A stretch of 64,000 nt of DNA from Bathymodiolus brooksi (taxonomy: Eukaryota > Mollusca > Bivalvia > Mytilida > Modiolidae). The first letter of the stretch is position 1. The number at the start of each line of letters is the position of its first letter. Both the position numbers and the translations under genes were made by a program. This document shows, piece by piece, positions 63,501 to 64,000 of the stretch. The stretch lies in NCBI GenBank assembly GCA_963680875.1, contig OY804589.1, positions 31,536,962-31,600,961 on the forward strand, read 5' to 3'. The notes under the pieces are model-generated. The model worked only from the letters and a program-made list of their open reading frames with translations, did no database searches and was not told the origin of the DNA.

Positions 63501-63883
63501 TGTCCGGCTATCTCCTCCTACAGCTTTAATATTTTGTATGATGTTTATACACATAATAGAGGTTGACTAGTTTATAATTTCTTATGGTCAGGTGGGGGGC
63601 ATCATTTGCGTCTTACAGACACACTTCATTTTTAAAAAATCACTTCTAACAAAACAACTTTGTCCATAATTATCAATTGCGGGGGCATACTTCTTTTCTA
63701 ATTTTTTATATTTGTTTTTAATAGCTCACTCATCATGTCATGTCCAAAGAATTAAAACATTGTCGCCACGTCGAAGATTTAGAAGTCAACGAAAACGTGA
63801 AGGCAAAGGCCAAAGACTACGTCAAGAAGTACATGTCAAAATTCGGTACAATGTACCGGAAGACATCGTCGCCTGACGACTGA
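3365..63883 (+). CDS. SETD2: SETD2 orthologue, histone H3K36 methyltransferase, 22 exons in window (5' end missing)
   Basis: SETD2 trimethylates histone H3 lysine 36 in the nucleus while bound to elongating RNA polymerase II. The joined exons give 5,620 residues before TGA. The order is: a disordered N-terminal region (1-4660), AWS (about 4667-4716), SET (about 4718-4844) with the cofactor motif NHSCDPNC and the catalytic FDYQF, post-SET (about 4845-4862), a TFIIS/LEDGF-like helical region (about 4894-5005), linkers, a WW domain (about 5450-5484) and an SRI domain (about 5525-5613). AWS-SET-post-SET plus WW plus SRI in this order is diagnostic of SETD2 and excludes NSD and ASH1L proteins. Human SETD2 is 2,564 residues, so this one is more than twice as long, almost all of it from exon 1. 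Splice phases agree at every junction. The initiator exon is not in the window: exon 1 here follows an AG acceptor and begins with one base completing a codon. Family identity is certain; individual exon ends are inferred from GT/AG and homology. Confidence 0.97.
3636..3833 (+). repeat. 18-bp coding minisatellite, DRRGD[SP] x 11
   Basis: Eleven consecutive 18-bp units of the form GATCGCCGTGGAGATYCA encode D-R-R-G-D-S/P. One unit has Asn for Asp, and the last is DRRSDR. Nucleotide identity between neighbours is close to complete, so the array is young and probably length-variable. The reverse strand and the other frames are also open here, which is a by-product of the repeat and not a gene. 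Confidence 0.95.
5357..5525 (+). repeat. Coding repeat, [TA]FSQ..P motifs
   Basis: About eight imperfect 24-bp units encode peptides such as APTFSQP and TPAFSQT within exon 1. They are low-complexity coding repeats of the SETD2 N-terminal region with no known function. Confidence 0.8.
11085..11960 (+). repeat. Coding SP/SR repeats ([11 protein letters not shown] and [10 protein letters not shown] units)
   Basis: Exon 1 encodes repeated units of about 20 residues built on SPDR and SYSP, such as [15 protein letters not shown] and [10 protein letters not shown]. The units at 11156-11340 are nearly identical at the DNA level, about 60 bp each. A second pair (about 11672-11760 and 11779-11850) encodes [16 protein letters not shown] twice. 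Each unit offers Ser-Pro sites of the type used by proline-directed kinases. Long antisense open frames here are mirror images of this repeat. Confidence 0.85.
14985..15430 (+). other. SETD2: RS-rich coding segment of SETD2 exon 1
   Basis: Residues about 3874-4022 are dominated by Arg, Ser, Asp, Tyr and Lys, ending in alternating RS dipeptides ([18 protein letters not shown]). This composition matches RS domains of splicing factors. In SETD2 it is an intrinsically disordered segment; a link to SR-protein or spliceosome contacts is inference. Confidence 0.7.
17345..17733 (+). other. Intron between exons 1 and 2
   Basis: A 389-bp AT-rich intron with donor GTAAGT and acceptor TTTAATTTTAG. No repeat or gene is visible in it. 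Confidence 0.85.
17734..17856 (+). CDS. SETD2: SETD2 exon 2, AWS domain (first part)
   Basis: Encodes residues 4660-4701, including KRMLCDC and [14 protein letters not shown], the zinc-binding Cys pattern of the AWS domain that precedes SET. The acceptor is a TAGCAG tandem, so the exon may start at 17734 or 17737. Both keep frame and differ by one residue. The donor is GTAAGT at 17857. The last codon (TG) is completed by exon 3 to give Cys, matching IEC in the family. Confidence 0.95.
17942..18068 (+). mobile_element. SINE 3' part (truncated)
   Basis: Carries the shared SINE 3' region: GGTCGGTGGTTTTCTCCGGG, CCTCCACTAATAAAACTGAC, then TTGTTGAAAGTGGCATTAAA. The tRNA-like head is absent, so this is a 5'-truncated copy. 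Confidence 0.75.
18069..19660. other. Intron 2 stretch without recognisable features
   Basis: About 1.6 kb of A/T-rich sequence with many A-rich runs. No exon, RNA gene or clear repeat boundary is visible. Short open frames here have no family resemblance. Confidence 0.6.
19670..19830 (+). mobile_element. Dispersed bivalve-type repeat fragment
   Basis: Contains GATGAGCAACACTGACTAAC and then GTGAACCCAGGTGCTCC and GTAAGCAGGTCCTG. The same order of words recurs at 20450-20660, 35390-35570, 42655-42840, 45826-45935 and 49006-49180, which defines a dispersed repeat family in this gene. Confidence 0.6.
20270..20372 (+). mobile_element. SINE 3' fragment
   Basis: Matches the SINE tail at 17942-18068: TTTTCTTCGGGTCCTCCACC, AATAAAACTGAC, then AACTGAAATATTGTTTAAAG. 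It is truncated at its 5' end. Confidence 0.65.
20450..20660 (+). mobile_element. Dispersed repeat copy (GAGTAACTCC...GGTGCTCCGG type)
   Basis: Contains GGGTAATCAGAAGCTAATAA, then AATGGCCAAAAG, GATTGAGTAAC, GGTGAACTCAGGTGCTCCGG and GGGTAAGCAGTTCCT. It is the fullest copy of the family also seen at 35390-35570 and 42655-42840. Confidence 0.65.
20905..21240 (-). mobile_element. tRNA-derived SINE, antisense copy
   Basis: Read on the reverse strand it ends with the tail words for TTCAGC and a TTTAAACAACAATCACT-type end, and starts at CTTGAAGTAAAC with the diagnostic TAGATCGTGG near 21218. It is the same family as 2422-2765 and 45464-45812, including the internal words for AAAGACTGG and CATCTCATCAG. 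Confidence 0.7.
21870..21921 (+). CDS. SETD2: SETD2 exon 3, AWS domain (second part)
   Basis: A 52-bp exon completes Cys 4701 and encodes [17 protein letters not shown], the end of the AWS domain. The acceptor is TTCAACAG and the donor is GTGAGT at 21922. It ends in phase 0. There are two more cysteines than I remember in the human AWS domain (one in exon 2, one in CQC). Confidence 0.93.
21922..22384 (+). other. Intron between exons 3 and 4
   Basis: 463 bp, AT-rich, with no recognisable feature inside. Confidence 0.8.
22385..22461 (+). CDS. SETD2: SETD2 exon 4, start of SET domain
   Basis: Encodes residues 4719-4743: [19 protein letters not shown] then TNEDLAP. The segment DWKGFGLK corresponds to the KGWGLR strand that opens the SET fold and helps bind S-adenosylmethionine. 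The acceptor is TTTGCAG and the donor is GTAAGT at 22462, phase 2. Confidence 0.93.
22509..22536. repeat. Perfect 28-bp palindrome in intron 4
   Basis: TGAAATATTGTTGA is followed directly by its reverse complement. The half-site equals the SINE tail word GAAATATTGTTGA, so it may be two SINE tails joined head-on. Confidence 0.8.
23523..23676. mobile_element. Inverted-repeat element end, spacer copy 1
   Basis: Begins CTGACTTGATTCTAAAATTA and includes AGGAGTTATTTCCCTTTAAG. It is homologous to the left arm of the element at 38921-39262. It is one unit of the higher-order repeat. Confidence 0.85.
25377..25530. mobile_element. Inverted-repeat element end, spacer copy 2
   Basis: As far as read, the same as the copy at 23523-23676 and placed exactly 1,854 bp downstream of it. 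Confidence 0.85.
27231..27803. mobile_element. Terminal-inverted-repeat (MITE-like) element next to the satellite
   Basis: The left arm is the third copy of the spacer (CTTGATTCTAAAATTATATG, GAGTTATTTCCCTT). The right arm at about 27738-27803 is its inverted counterpart (AAGGGAAATAACTC, ATAATTTTAGAATCAAATTG). There is no transposase frame between them, so it would be a non-autonomous element. The left end merges into the last satellite monomer. Confidence 0.75.
27976..28240 (+). mobile_element. tRNA-derived SINE, diverged copy
   Basis: Has the head TCAGTGGTGTAATGGACAGC and a B-box-like ATCGTGGGTTTGATCCCC, followed by AACCAAAAACTATAAAAT and AAAGACTGG. The tail is lost. Confidence 0.75.
28421..28622 (+). 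CDS. SETD2: SETD2 exon 5, SET domain core
   Basis: Encodes residues 4744-4811: [12 protein letters not shown], then [19 protein letters not shown] and DPNCETQK. The [11 protein letters not shown] block is the pseudoknot motif that binds S-adenosylmethionine and shapes the active site. The Arg of SRF matches the human residue whose mutation abolishes activity (R1625 by my recollection). The acceptor is TAATTTTTAG and the donor is GTTAGT at 28623. The coding content is unmistakable. Confidence 0.97.
28870..29918. other. Intron 5 stretch without recognisable features
   Basis: About 1 kb of AT-rich intron. A slightly GC-richer patch at 29600-29790 gives overlapping short open frames on both strands, but none resembles a known protein. 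Confidence 0.5.
29919..30290 (+). repeat. Duplicated intronic segment, left copy plus chimeric join
   Basis: 29919-30159 (AACTAAGTTCTATGTGACAG to GTTGTTTAAG) is repeated nearly unchanged at 31141-31380. The 59-bp block starting AAAAAGCTGGACAGTCATTG occurs three times (about 29981, 30160 and 31202). At 30219 that block switches to a segment also present at about 30715. Confidence 0.85.
30712..30790 (+). repeat. Second copy of the 30219-30290 segment
   Basis: GGAAATCTAGCTTCTGGTTT through CTTGTATCGTCATGGAGACC matches 30217-30288 with one or two differences, including an inserted T in CGTCATGG. Confidence 0.85.
31141..31380 (+). repeat. Duplicated intronic segment, right copy
   Basis: Close copy of 29919-30159, about 1,222 bp downstream and in the same orientation, with a few base differences (ACACAG/ACGCAG, AGCCTAG/AGTCTAG). 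Confidence 0.88.
31738..32060 (+). mobile_element. tRNA-derived SINE
   Basis: Has the head CTGTGGTGTAATAGTTAGCG and a degraded B box (GGTTCCAGCCC), then AAGACTATAAAATTGG, CTAAGCGTGTTGGACTAGTA, CATCATCATCTCATTG and a GATGTAGCCGAAAAATTGC tail. It is the same family as 45464-45812. Confidence 0.8.
32061..32225 (+). mobile_element. SINE head with a four-fold B-box-region expansion
   Basis: GCATCGGTTGTGTAATGG starts a tRNA-like head. The segment AGATCGTGGGTTTGAGCTC is then present four times in tandem (about 32104-32205, unit about 25 bp) before the usual GATCAAACCAAAGACTA. Other copies in this window have this segment once. Confidence 0.8.
32336..32738. mobile_element. Inverted-repeat (MITE-like) element with poly-T core
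   Basis: The left end AGGCCAAAAAAAAAAATATG plus TGTGTTTCCGAT is inverted at the right end (ATCGGAAGCACACC ... TTTTTTTTTGGCCT). The core has GGGTCGGAGGTAAAG and a long T run. No coding capacity is credible. Confidence 0.65.
33414..33764 (-). mobile_element. tRNA-derived SINE, antisense copy
   Basis: On the reverse strand the head is GCATCGGTGGTGTAATGATG and the tail ends with AATCACTCACTAA. The inner words AAAGACTG, AGAGCAAAGACTGGTTGTC and CATCATCATCATCTCAT match the family. Confidence 0.8.
34141..34216 (+). repeat. 21-bp minisatellite, about 3 copies
   Basis: GATGACCTCTATTGCTATAGG is present twice in full, plus a third copy that loses ATA. Confidence 0.85.
34480..34560 (-). mobile_element. 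SINE 3' fragment, antisense
   Basis: Reverse-strand match to the SINE tail: on the + strand AACGCCACGTTATTTCAGTT and GTATCGTGGCGGTCA. Confidence 0.55.
34676..34752 (+). repeat. 24-bp minisatellite, 3 copies
   Basis: GTACAACAGAAGCCACAACG followed by CCCC is repeated three times with one base change (ACAACAG/ACAATAG). Confidence 0.85.
35390..35570 (+). mobile_element. Dispersed repeat copy
   Basis: GGGTAATCAGAAGCT, AAATTGAGCAACACAATCCC and GGGGTGATCACAGGTGCTG follow the order seen at 20450-20660. Confidence 0.6.
36192..36320. mobile_element. Fold-back MITE-like element
   Basis: Left arm GGGTTATTGCACTAATATTG with AGGAATATT; right arm AATATTCCTCAATATTAGTT with CAATAACCC. The arms are about 33 bp around a loop of roughly 50 bp. 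There is no coding content. Confidence 0.8.
36890..37145 (+). mobile_element. tRNA-derived SINE, degraded copy
   Basis: CTTGGTGGTGTAATAATTTG resembles the head. GTTTCAGTGAGCTAGCAC and TCAGCGTGTTGGA match the body. The B box and tail are eroded. Confidence 0.6.
37380..38760 (+). repeat. About 140-bp tandem repeat, 5-6 good units and 2 decayed units
   Basis: Units contain AACTTACAGACCTTYCCACC, TGCTGTATATTTAGTGTTGG and GAAGGTCA, with an A-rich stretch (ATACCAAAAAA). Unit ends at 37600, 37740 and 37880 are exactly 140 bp apart. Units around 38520-38600 and 38690-38760 keep only the TTCTGCTTTATGTTTAGTG portion. Confidence 0.9.
38921..39262. mobile_element. Terminal-inverted-repeat element, solo copy
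   Basis: Left arm CATTTCCAACTTGATTCTAA and GGAGTTATTTCCCTTTAA; right arm AAGGGAAATAACTC and TAGTATCAAATTAGAAATGT. It is homologous to the satellite-linked element at 27231-27803 but has no satellite attached. It is about 340 bp and non-coding. Confidence 0.8.
39428..39622 (-). mobile_element. SINE, antisense copy
   Basis: On the + strand: TTATGGTGTTTAGTGCCACT, CAATATTTCAGTTATATCAT, GTTTTATTGGTGAAGGAAGC, then AACTACCATACGATCACGAC. This is the reverse of the 44424-44690 family from tail to head. Confidence 0.8.
39768..39866 (+). repeat. 24-bp minisatellite, 4 copies
   Basis: CATACATGCAGTCTGAAGGT with GCAT repeats four times, the last with CACACATG. Confidence 0.9.
40287..40403. repeat. Large imperfect hairpin, arms about 50 bp
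   Basis: Left arm includes GATGACGTTTCTCAGTCATC and TCTCATC; right arm includes GATGAGAGATGACTGAGAAA and CGTC. The loop is about 18 nt (GAAGGGCAAAGCCCC region). It is probably a fold-back element. Confidence 0.85.
41444..41541 (+). CDS. SETD2: SETD2 exon 6, C-terminal SET domain
   Basis: Encodes residues 4812-4844: [20 protein letters not shown], then [12 protein letters not shown]. It carries the catalytic tyrosine of FDY and the last strand of SET. The acceptor is TTTTTTCAG and the donor is GTAGGT at 41542. The end QFETYG differs from the human QFQRYG at two positions (recalled). Confidence 0.96.
41745..42035 (+). repeat. 40-bp minisatellite, about 5 copies
   Basis: GATGCCAATCTAAAGGCCCT then GTTTAATCTGAACACCTGTT recurs at 41833, 41873, 41913, 41953 and 41993. 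Diverged copies precede them. Confidence 0.9.
42212..42359 (+). CDS. SETD2: SETD2 exon 7, post-SET zinc motif
   Basis: Encodes residues 4845-4893: [18 protein letters not shown], then a Lys/Glu-rich linker ending ELFQDED. The CFCG....C cysteines complete the zinc site beside the active centre. The acceptor is TATTTATAG and the donor is GTAAGG at 42360, phase 0. Confidence 0.95.
42372..42497 (+). repeat. Two-copy tandem duplication in intron 7
   Basis: TTACTTTCACTTTAAAATKT followed by CACACTGYTATGCTGTGTAT occurs twice about 62 bp apart. Confidence 0.75.
42655..42840 (+). mobile_element. Dispersed repeat copy
   Basis: AATGGCCATCCACAAAACAC, AATTGAGCAACACGACCCCC, GGGTGAACTCTGGTGTCCC and GATAAGCAGTTCTC are the words of the 20450-20660 family. 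Confidence 0.65.
42965..43126 (+). repeat. Two-copy tandem duplication in intron 7
   Basis: AGGATATGRATGTAAATRAA followed by CATGAGAGACTATTCAACAT and ACAAATTAAAGTAAAGGA occurs twice, about 92 bp apart. Confidence 0.85.
43223..43351 (+). CDS. SETD2: SETD2 exon 8, helical region after post-SET
   Basis: Encodes residues 4894-4936, including [13 protein letters not shown] and [20 protein letters not shown]. It matches human SETD2 segments SLSRLMVRIET and LTCLKLIQ from memory. This is the first part of a TFIIS/LEDGF-like helical bundle. The acceptor is TTTTTAACAG and the donor is GTATGT at 43352. Phase 0 at both ends. Confidence 0.93.
43495..43632. mobile_element. Fold-back MITE-like element
   Basis: Left end GGGTTGCACAAACTTCAATT with AAATTTAAGT; right end ACTTAAATTTAATTGAGGTT with TGTACAACCC. 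The interior is made of further AATTAA/TTAAAT words. No coding content. Confidence 0.75.
43955..44215 (+). mobile_element. tRNA-derived SINE, 5'-truncated
   Basis: Starts near the B box (GATCGTGAGTTCTGGTCCCG), then ACCAAAGATTATAAAATTGG, AGAGCAAAGACTGGTTGGCT and the CGTGATATAGCTGAAAAATT tail. Confidence 0.75.
44424..44690 (+). mobile_element. SINE, GATCGTATGG-head family
   Basis: Head GTCGTGATCGTATGGTATTT, B-box-like GTGAGTTTGAACCCC, GAGGTGTACTCGATACAACA, then CTGATATATTGTTGAAAGTG and GCGTTAAACACC. It is a nearly full copy. Related copies: 58884-59148, 62176-62428, 62716-62942 and antisense 39428-39622 and 46737-46945. Confidence 0.85.
44848..45108 (+). mobile_element. SINE, GGGTGGCTCAATGAGTTAGG-head family
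   Basis: CAGGGTGGCTCAATGAGTTA (A-box-like), GTTGGTTCGCACCCGGC (B-box-like), GGTGCACTCGACTCGCAGCC, then the shared tail TTGCTGAAAGTGGCGTTAAA. It ends about 30 bp before the acceptor of SETD2 exon 9. Confidence 0.85.
45137..45247 (+). CDS. SETD2: SETD2 exon 9, helical region ([15 protein letters not shown])
   Basis: Encodes residues 4937-4973: [20 protein letters not shown], then [17 protein letters not shown]. The [11 protein letters not shown] segment matches human FLERHGLSLLW and places it in the TFIIS/LEDGF-like bundle. Two tandem donors exist: GTAAAG at 45242 and GTATAT at 45248. Both keep frame, so V-K may be optional. Confidence 0.93.
45464..45812 (+). mobile_element. tRNA-derived SINE, best-preserved copy
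   Basis: Head CATAGGTGGCGTAATGGTTA (A box), GATCGTGGGTTCGATCCCC (B box), body AGAGCATAGACTGGTCGGCT, GTGGACTGTTGTTTCAGTGA, tail CATGATATAGCCGAAAAATT. Both promoter boxes are intact, but the body shows it is a SINE and not a tRNA gene. Confidence 0.88.
45826..45935 (+). mobile_element. Dispersed repeat fragment
   Basis: ACAAACAATGGTCTACAAAA, GAAGATTGAGCAACACAGAC and CCCACAAAAAA match the middle of the 20450-20660 family. Confidence 0.6.
46017..46586 (+). CDS. SETD2: SETD2 exon 10, end of helical region and acidic linker
   Basis: Encodes residues 4974-5163: [20 protein letters not shown] then VQRWAG (human: LEHLPIPTKNMLEESKVLPIIQRW), followed by a Glu/Asp/Ser-rich linker ending [12 protein letters not shown]. 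The last part matches the human LLDSWKDLKEVYRIPKK once joined to exon 11. The acceptor is TTTTCAG and the donor is GTATTC at 46587. Length 570 bp, phase 0. A 126-bp part (46311-46436) is copied into intron 11. Confidence 0.94.
46737..46945 (-). mobile_element. SINE, antisense copy
   Basis: On the + strand GGTTATTGTGTTTAACGCCA, CAATATTTCAGTTATATCAT, TTTTATTGGTGGAGGAAACC, then AACTACCATACAATCATGAC. This is the full length reversed. Confidence 0.85.
46990..47110 (+). mobile_element. SINE 3' fragment
   Basis: AAGTGATAAAGTTTGTCAGT, TCAGATTTTCTCCAATAATA, then TTAACTGAAATATTGTTGAT. It is degraded and followed by a T run of over 30 bases at about 47123-47156. Confidence 0.6.
47193..47256 (+). CDS. 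SETD2: SETD2 exon 11
   Basis: Encodes [20 protein letters not shown] plus Leu and one base. ELFRIPKK aligns with human EVYRIPKK. It starts a charged helix. The acceptor is CTTATTTCAG and the donor is GTACGT at 47257, phase 1. Confidence 0.92.
47468..47593 (+). pseudogene. Identical 126-bp copy of part of exon 10 inside intron 11
   Basis: Every base matches 46311-46436, offset 1,157 bp. The unit is 42 codons long and lies outside any predicted exon. It is not bounded by obvious splice sites, though AG precedes it. It is a recent duplication fragment, not a retrocopy of spliced mRNA, because it holds a single partial exon. Confidence 0.95.
47600..49000. other. Intron 11 stretch without recognisable features
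   Basis: About 1.4 kb of AT-rich intron. No exon, RNA gene or clear repeat boundary is visible. Confidence 0.55.
49006..49180 (+). mobile_element. Dispersed repeat copy
   Basis: GACAAGCAACACAGACCTCA, GAAATGGGGGATAAACCTGT and AAAGGGTAGGTATTG follow the order of the 20450-20660 family. Confidence 0.6.
49284..49349 (+). CDS. SETD2: SETD2 exon 12
   Basis: Encodes [20 protein letters not shown] plus HL, a charged helical segment continuing the exon 11 coil. The acceptor is TTTTACAG and the donor is GTAAAG at 49350. It joins to exon 13 in phase 1, giving Ala. The donor is the first of ten repeated copies. Confidence 0.9.
49346..49911 (+). repeat. 58-bp minisatellite, 10 copies, each with a splice-donor sequence
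   Basis: Units read TTAGGTAAAGTCTTAATATA then GTAGTGATCAGTTGATTTAG and GTCAGAGATACCCAT. The GT positions are 49350, 49408, 49466 (GTCAAG), 49524, 49582, 49640, 49698, 49756, 49814 and 49872. The first unit overlaps the exon 12 donor. In the exon 12 frame the first unit meets TAA at 49364. Confidence 0.97.
50186..50313. mobile_element. Fold-back MITE-like element
   Basis: Left arm AGTCTTTTGTATCGGTCAAT then AGTTTTTATGGACCTTA; right arm TAAGGTCCATAAAAACTCAT then TTGACCTCAACAAAAGACTA. The arms are about 40 bp. Confidence 0.85.
50416..50506 (+). CDS. SETD2: SETD2 exon 13, basic and polyproline segment
   Basis: Encodes residues 5207-5236: [20 protein letters not shown] then EDLTDPSRP. Lys/Arg next to polyproline suggests a nuclear localisation signal and an SH3/WW ligand, both inferred. 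The acceptor is TTTTGTAG and the donor is GTATGA at 50507, phase 2. Confidence 0.9.
50866..51055 (+). repeat. 38-bp minisatellite, 5 copies
   Basis: TTAATAGAGGTGGTCACTAA followed by AGTAGGTTTGACTGTAAC repeats five times. Related single words occur at 57113-57290. Confidence 0.92.
51277..51488 (+). CDS. SETD2: SETD2 exon 14, KEERR coiled segment
   Basis: Encodes residues 5237-5307: [20 protein letters not shown], then a Gln/Glu-rich helix and [28 protein letters not shown] aligns with human STEERRKLFEQEV. The acceptor is TGTTTCAG and the donor is GTGAGA at 51489, phase 1. Confidence 0.94.
52022..52365 (+). repeat. 68-bp minisatellite, 5 copies
   Basis: GACCCTGTTGTAGATTTCAA then ATAAGAGTAGGGTCTTTTCA and CCATACCC repeat at 52025, 52093, 52161, about 52229 and 52297. 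Confidence 0.93.
52474..52622 (+). CDS. SETD2: SETD2 exon 15, Pro/Gln-rich linker
   Basis: Encodes [20 protein letters not shown] and further Pro/Gln-rich sequence ending DEALQQQ. It resembles the human QAYVDPSNPNAGK region. The acceptor is TTTTTTAG and the donor is GTATGA at 52623, phase 0. Confidence 0.9.
53176..53313 (+). CDS. SETD2: SETD2 exon 16, Gln-rich linker
   Basis: Encodes 46 residues, [20 protein letters not shown] to SQAFMQQ. It has no domain and is conserved only in composition. The acceptor is GAATTTAG and the donor is GTAATT at 53314, phase 0 at both ends. The exon end and adjoining intron are duplicated about 103 bp downstream. Confidence 0.85.
53389..53470 (+). pseudogene. 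Duplicate of the exon 16 3' end and start of intron 16
   Basis: GGAGGGGAATCTCAGGCATT then TATGCAATAGGTAATTT repeats 53288-53325 and continues through AACACTCTGTGRTTTC. The final exon codon CAG is TAG here, so it would stop if used in the same frame. Confidence 0.85.
54469..54507 (+). CDS. SETD2: SETD2 exon 17, 39-bp microexon
   Basis: Encodes [13 protein letters not shown] between AAG acceptor (TTGAAG) and GTAAGA donor, phase 0 at both ends, so it can be skipped without frame change. Support is the splice sites and frame only; no homology. It is the least certain exon. Confidence 0.6.
54960..55095 (+). repeat. Two-copy tandem duplication in intron 17
   Basis: ACAACAATCCCACTAACATG then ATCAAAGTCTTTCTTGATCT and its near copy about 58 bp later. 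Confidence 0.85.
55100..56590. other. Intron 17 stretch without recognisable features
   Basis: AT-rich intron of about 1.5 kb. Nothing coding is visible. A small word near 56140-56215 (CAGGTTTGACT) belongs to the dispersed repeat at 57113. Confidence 0.5.
56600..56996. mobile_element. Terminal-inverted-repeat MITE (ATAATGCGCA type)
   Basis: Left end TACCATATTTAGGGTTATAT plus AATGCGCA; right end TGTGCATTATACAACCCTAA plus ATACGGTA, its inverse with a few changes. The interior has TATAATGCGCATGGACTTT and GAAACACATTG. About 395 bp, no protein. Confidence 0.85.
57113..57290 (+). repeat. Dispersed repeat (AAACCTGTATTAAGAGGTCA)
   Basis: AGTCAAACCTGTATTAAGAG and repeated AGAGGTGACC words, also seen in pieces at 22620-22800, 38235-38415 and 50866-51055. 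Confidence 0.6.
57317..57498 (+). CDS. SETD2: SETD2 exon 18, WW domain (first part)
   Basis: Encodes residues 5417-5476: a Gln-rich helix, [18 protein letters not shown], then [25 protein letters not shown] and YFYH are the first half of a WW domain. In human the same order is PPPSPPKPKTIVLPPNWKTARDPEGKIYYYH, with the proline stretch able to fold back onto the WW domain. The donor is GTATAG at 57499, phase 2. Confidence 0.96.
57966..58120. repeat. Perfect palindrome, 74-bp arms, 7-nt loop
   Basis: The left arm 57966-58039 and right arm 58047-58120 are exact reverse complements; the loop is CGCTACC. Arms include TTGAAGTTTCATTGGGGTAT and GTTGATCGAACTACATTTTC. It lies in intron 18, which splits the WW domain. 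Confidence 0.97.
58310..58397 (+). CDS. SETD2: SETD2 exon 19, WW domain (second part)
   Basis: Encodes [20 protein letters not shown] and [16 protein letters not shown] supplies the second Trp and the Pro of the WW domain (human TQWDPPTWE). The acceptor is AATTTCAG and the donor is GTTAGA at 58398, a weaker donor. The frame stays open past the donor to 58838. Confidence 0.95.
58478..58795 (+). repeat. 102-bp tandem repeat, 3 copies
   Basis: AAGATGGCTRCCATCGTGGG then GAATGTTTCATGGGTAGTTC and TAGTACCGATCTGAGATT occur at 58491, 58593 and 58695. The words match the body of the large element at 59588-61715. Because 102 is a multiple of three, the frame remains open. Confidence 0.9.
58884..59148 (+). 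mobile_element. SINE, GATGGTATGG-head family
   Basis: Head GTCGTGGCCATGATGGTATG, B-box-like GAGTTTGAACCCTGC, ACTCGATACAACATTATGTG, tail AACTGAAATATTGTTGAATA. Nearly full length. A short second tail follows at 59226-59270. Confidence 0.85.
59304..59387 (+). CDS. SETD2: SETD2 exon 20, start of SRI region
   Basis: Encodes [20 protein letters not shown] and MKDQFRQK (human KTAEADTSSELAKKSKEVFRKE). It is the first helix of the SRI domain. The acceptor is TATTTTCCAG and the donor is GTATAT at 59388. Phase 0. Confidence 0.95.
59588..61715 (+). mobile_element. Large non-coding element with terminal hairpins (Helitron-like 3' end)
   Basis: Starts at AGCTCACCTGGCCATAGGCC, itself able to fold, and ends with CAGGTGAGCGATACAGGCTC then ACCTGAGCCTCTAG followed by T. 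Inside are about four units of about 322 bp (AAGATGGCCGCCATGACTCG at 59923, 60246, 60568 and 60889) and about four shorter units (GACCCTATGGGAAAAATG type) to 61600. The 3' hairpin plus CTAG before T resembles a Helitron end. No Rep/helicase frame is present. Confidence 0.75.
62033..62134 (+). CDS. SETD2: SETD2 exon 21, SRI domain
   Basis: Encodes [20 protein letters not shown] and [14 protein letters not shown] (human [20 protein letters not shown]). It is the core of the SRI domain, which recognises Ser2/Ser5-phosphorylated RNA polymerase II tail. The acceptor is TTTTTTCTAG and the donor is GTAAGT at 62135. Confidence 0.97.
62176..62428 (+). mobile_element. SINE, GATCGTATGG-head family
   Basis: GCCATCGTGATCGTATGGTA, GGAGTTTGAATCCACTC, GATACAACATTATGTGATAA and AATATTGTTGAAAGTGGCAT, full order preserved. 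It starts about 40 bp after exon 21. Confidence 0.85.
62716..62942 (+). mobile_element. SINE, same family, diverged head
   Basis: AGTTGGATTTACAACTACCT, GTTTGAATCCTGTTCATGG, GTGGTTTTCTCCGGGTACTC and GAAATATTGTTGAAAGTGGC. The head lacks the GATCGTATGG word. Confidence 0.8.
63058..63695 (+). mobile_element. Terminal-inverted-repeat element (ATGCCCCC...GGGGGCAT)
   Basis: Left end TTATGCCCCCGTGACGAAGA; right end TTGCGGGGGCATACTTC. The interior has two to three imperfect units with TCCGGATATAGATACATGGT, GGCTATCTCCTCCTACAG and TGGAGGTGTGCATGTCCACA. It ends about 30 bp before the last SETD2 acceptor. No protein is encoded. Confidence 0.75.
63725..63883 (+). CDS. SETD2: SETD2 exon 22, C-terminal SRI domain and stop
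   Basis: Encodes [40 protein letters not shown] and [12 protein letters not shown], then TGA at 63881-63883. It aligns with human LTHGVMNKELKYCKNPEDLECNENVKHKTKEYIKKYMQKFGAVYKPKEDTELE. The acceptor is TTTTTAATAG. Confidence 0.97.
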   Translation, partial: LTHHVMSKELKHCRHVEDLEVNENVKAKAKDYVKKYMSKFGTMYRKTSSPDD

Positions 63884-64000
63884 AGAGAATGATAAAACTA
63901 CAATGTGTTATTACGTATAGAATGTGTGCTATGAAAGTCTGTCAAACAGAGGCTACCGATAAAAGACGAAAAGCATTCAAGGGAGGCAACATGATGAGAA
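63884..64000 (+). other. SETD2: SETD2 3' UTR (start)
   Basis: Follows the stop codon. No AATAAA signal is seen in these 117 bases, so polyadenylation lies beyond the window. Confidence 0.8.

Overview
The window is one animal gene and its introns. The + strand carries a SETD2 orthologue, the histone H3 lysine-36 methyltransferase that travels with RNA polymerase II. It is split into 22 recognisable exons between 3365 and 63883, and every intron I placed is bounded by GT and AG. The spliced frame stays open across all 22 exons and gives 5,620 residues plus a stop. The first exon in the window starts in mid-codon, so the true N-terminus lies upstream.

The organism is very probably a mollusc, most likely a bivalve. 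The evidence is AT-rich introns of 0.3 to 12.8 kb, many tRNA-derived SINEs with the 3' end GAAATATTGTTGAAAGTGGC, a long repeat bounded by AGCTCACCTGG and CAGGTGAGC hairpins, and a dispersed repeat of the AGACTGAGCAACAC type. A mussel-like genome is a guess from remembered repeats.

Layout: 1-3364 is non-coding and probably an upstream intron. 3365-17344 is one 13,980-bp exon encoding about 4,660 residues of low-complexity sequence (RS, SP, Pro/Met and Asp-Arg repeats). 17734-42359 holds the catalytic AWS, SET and post-SET domains on six small exons. 43223-46586 encodes a helical TFIIS/LEDGF-like region and an acidic linker. 47193-54507 encodes a basic, coiled-coil and Pro/Gln-rich linker. 57317-58397 encodes a WW domain. 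59304-63883 encodes the SRI domain, which binds the phosphorylated RNA polymerase II tail. The 3' UTR begins at 63884.

The introns hold the most unusual DNA. These include a 4-kb, 74-bp satellite with an exact 1,854-bp higher-order period tied to an inverted-repeat element; a ten-copy 58-bp minisatellite that starts on the splice donor of exon 12; an identical 126-bp copy of exon 10 inside intron 11; and a perfect 74-bp-arm palindrome in intron 18. No second protein-coding gene, functional tRNA, rRNA or CRISPR array is supported. Residue numbers below count from the codon at 3366.
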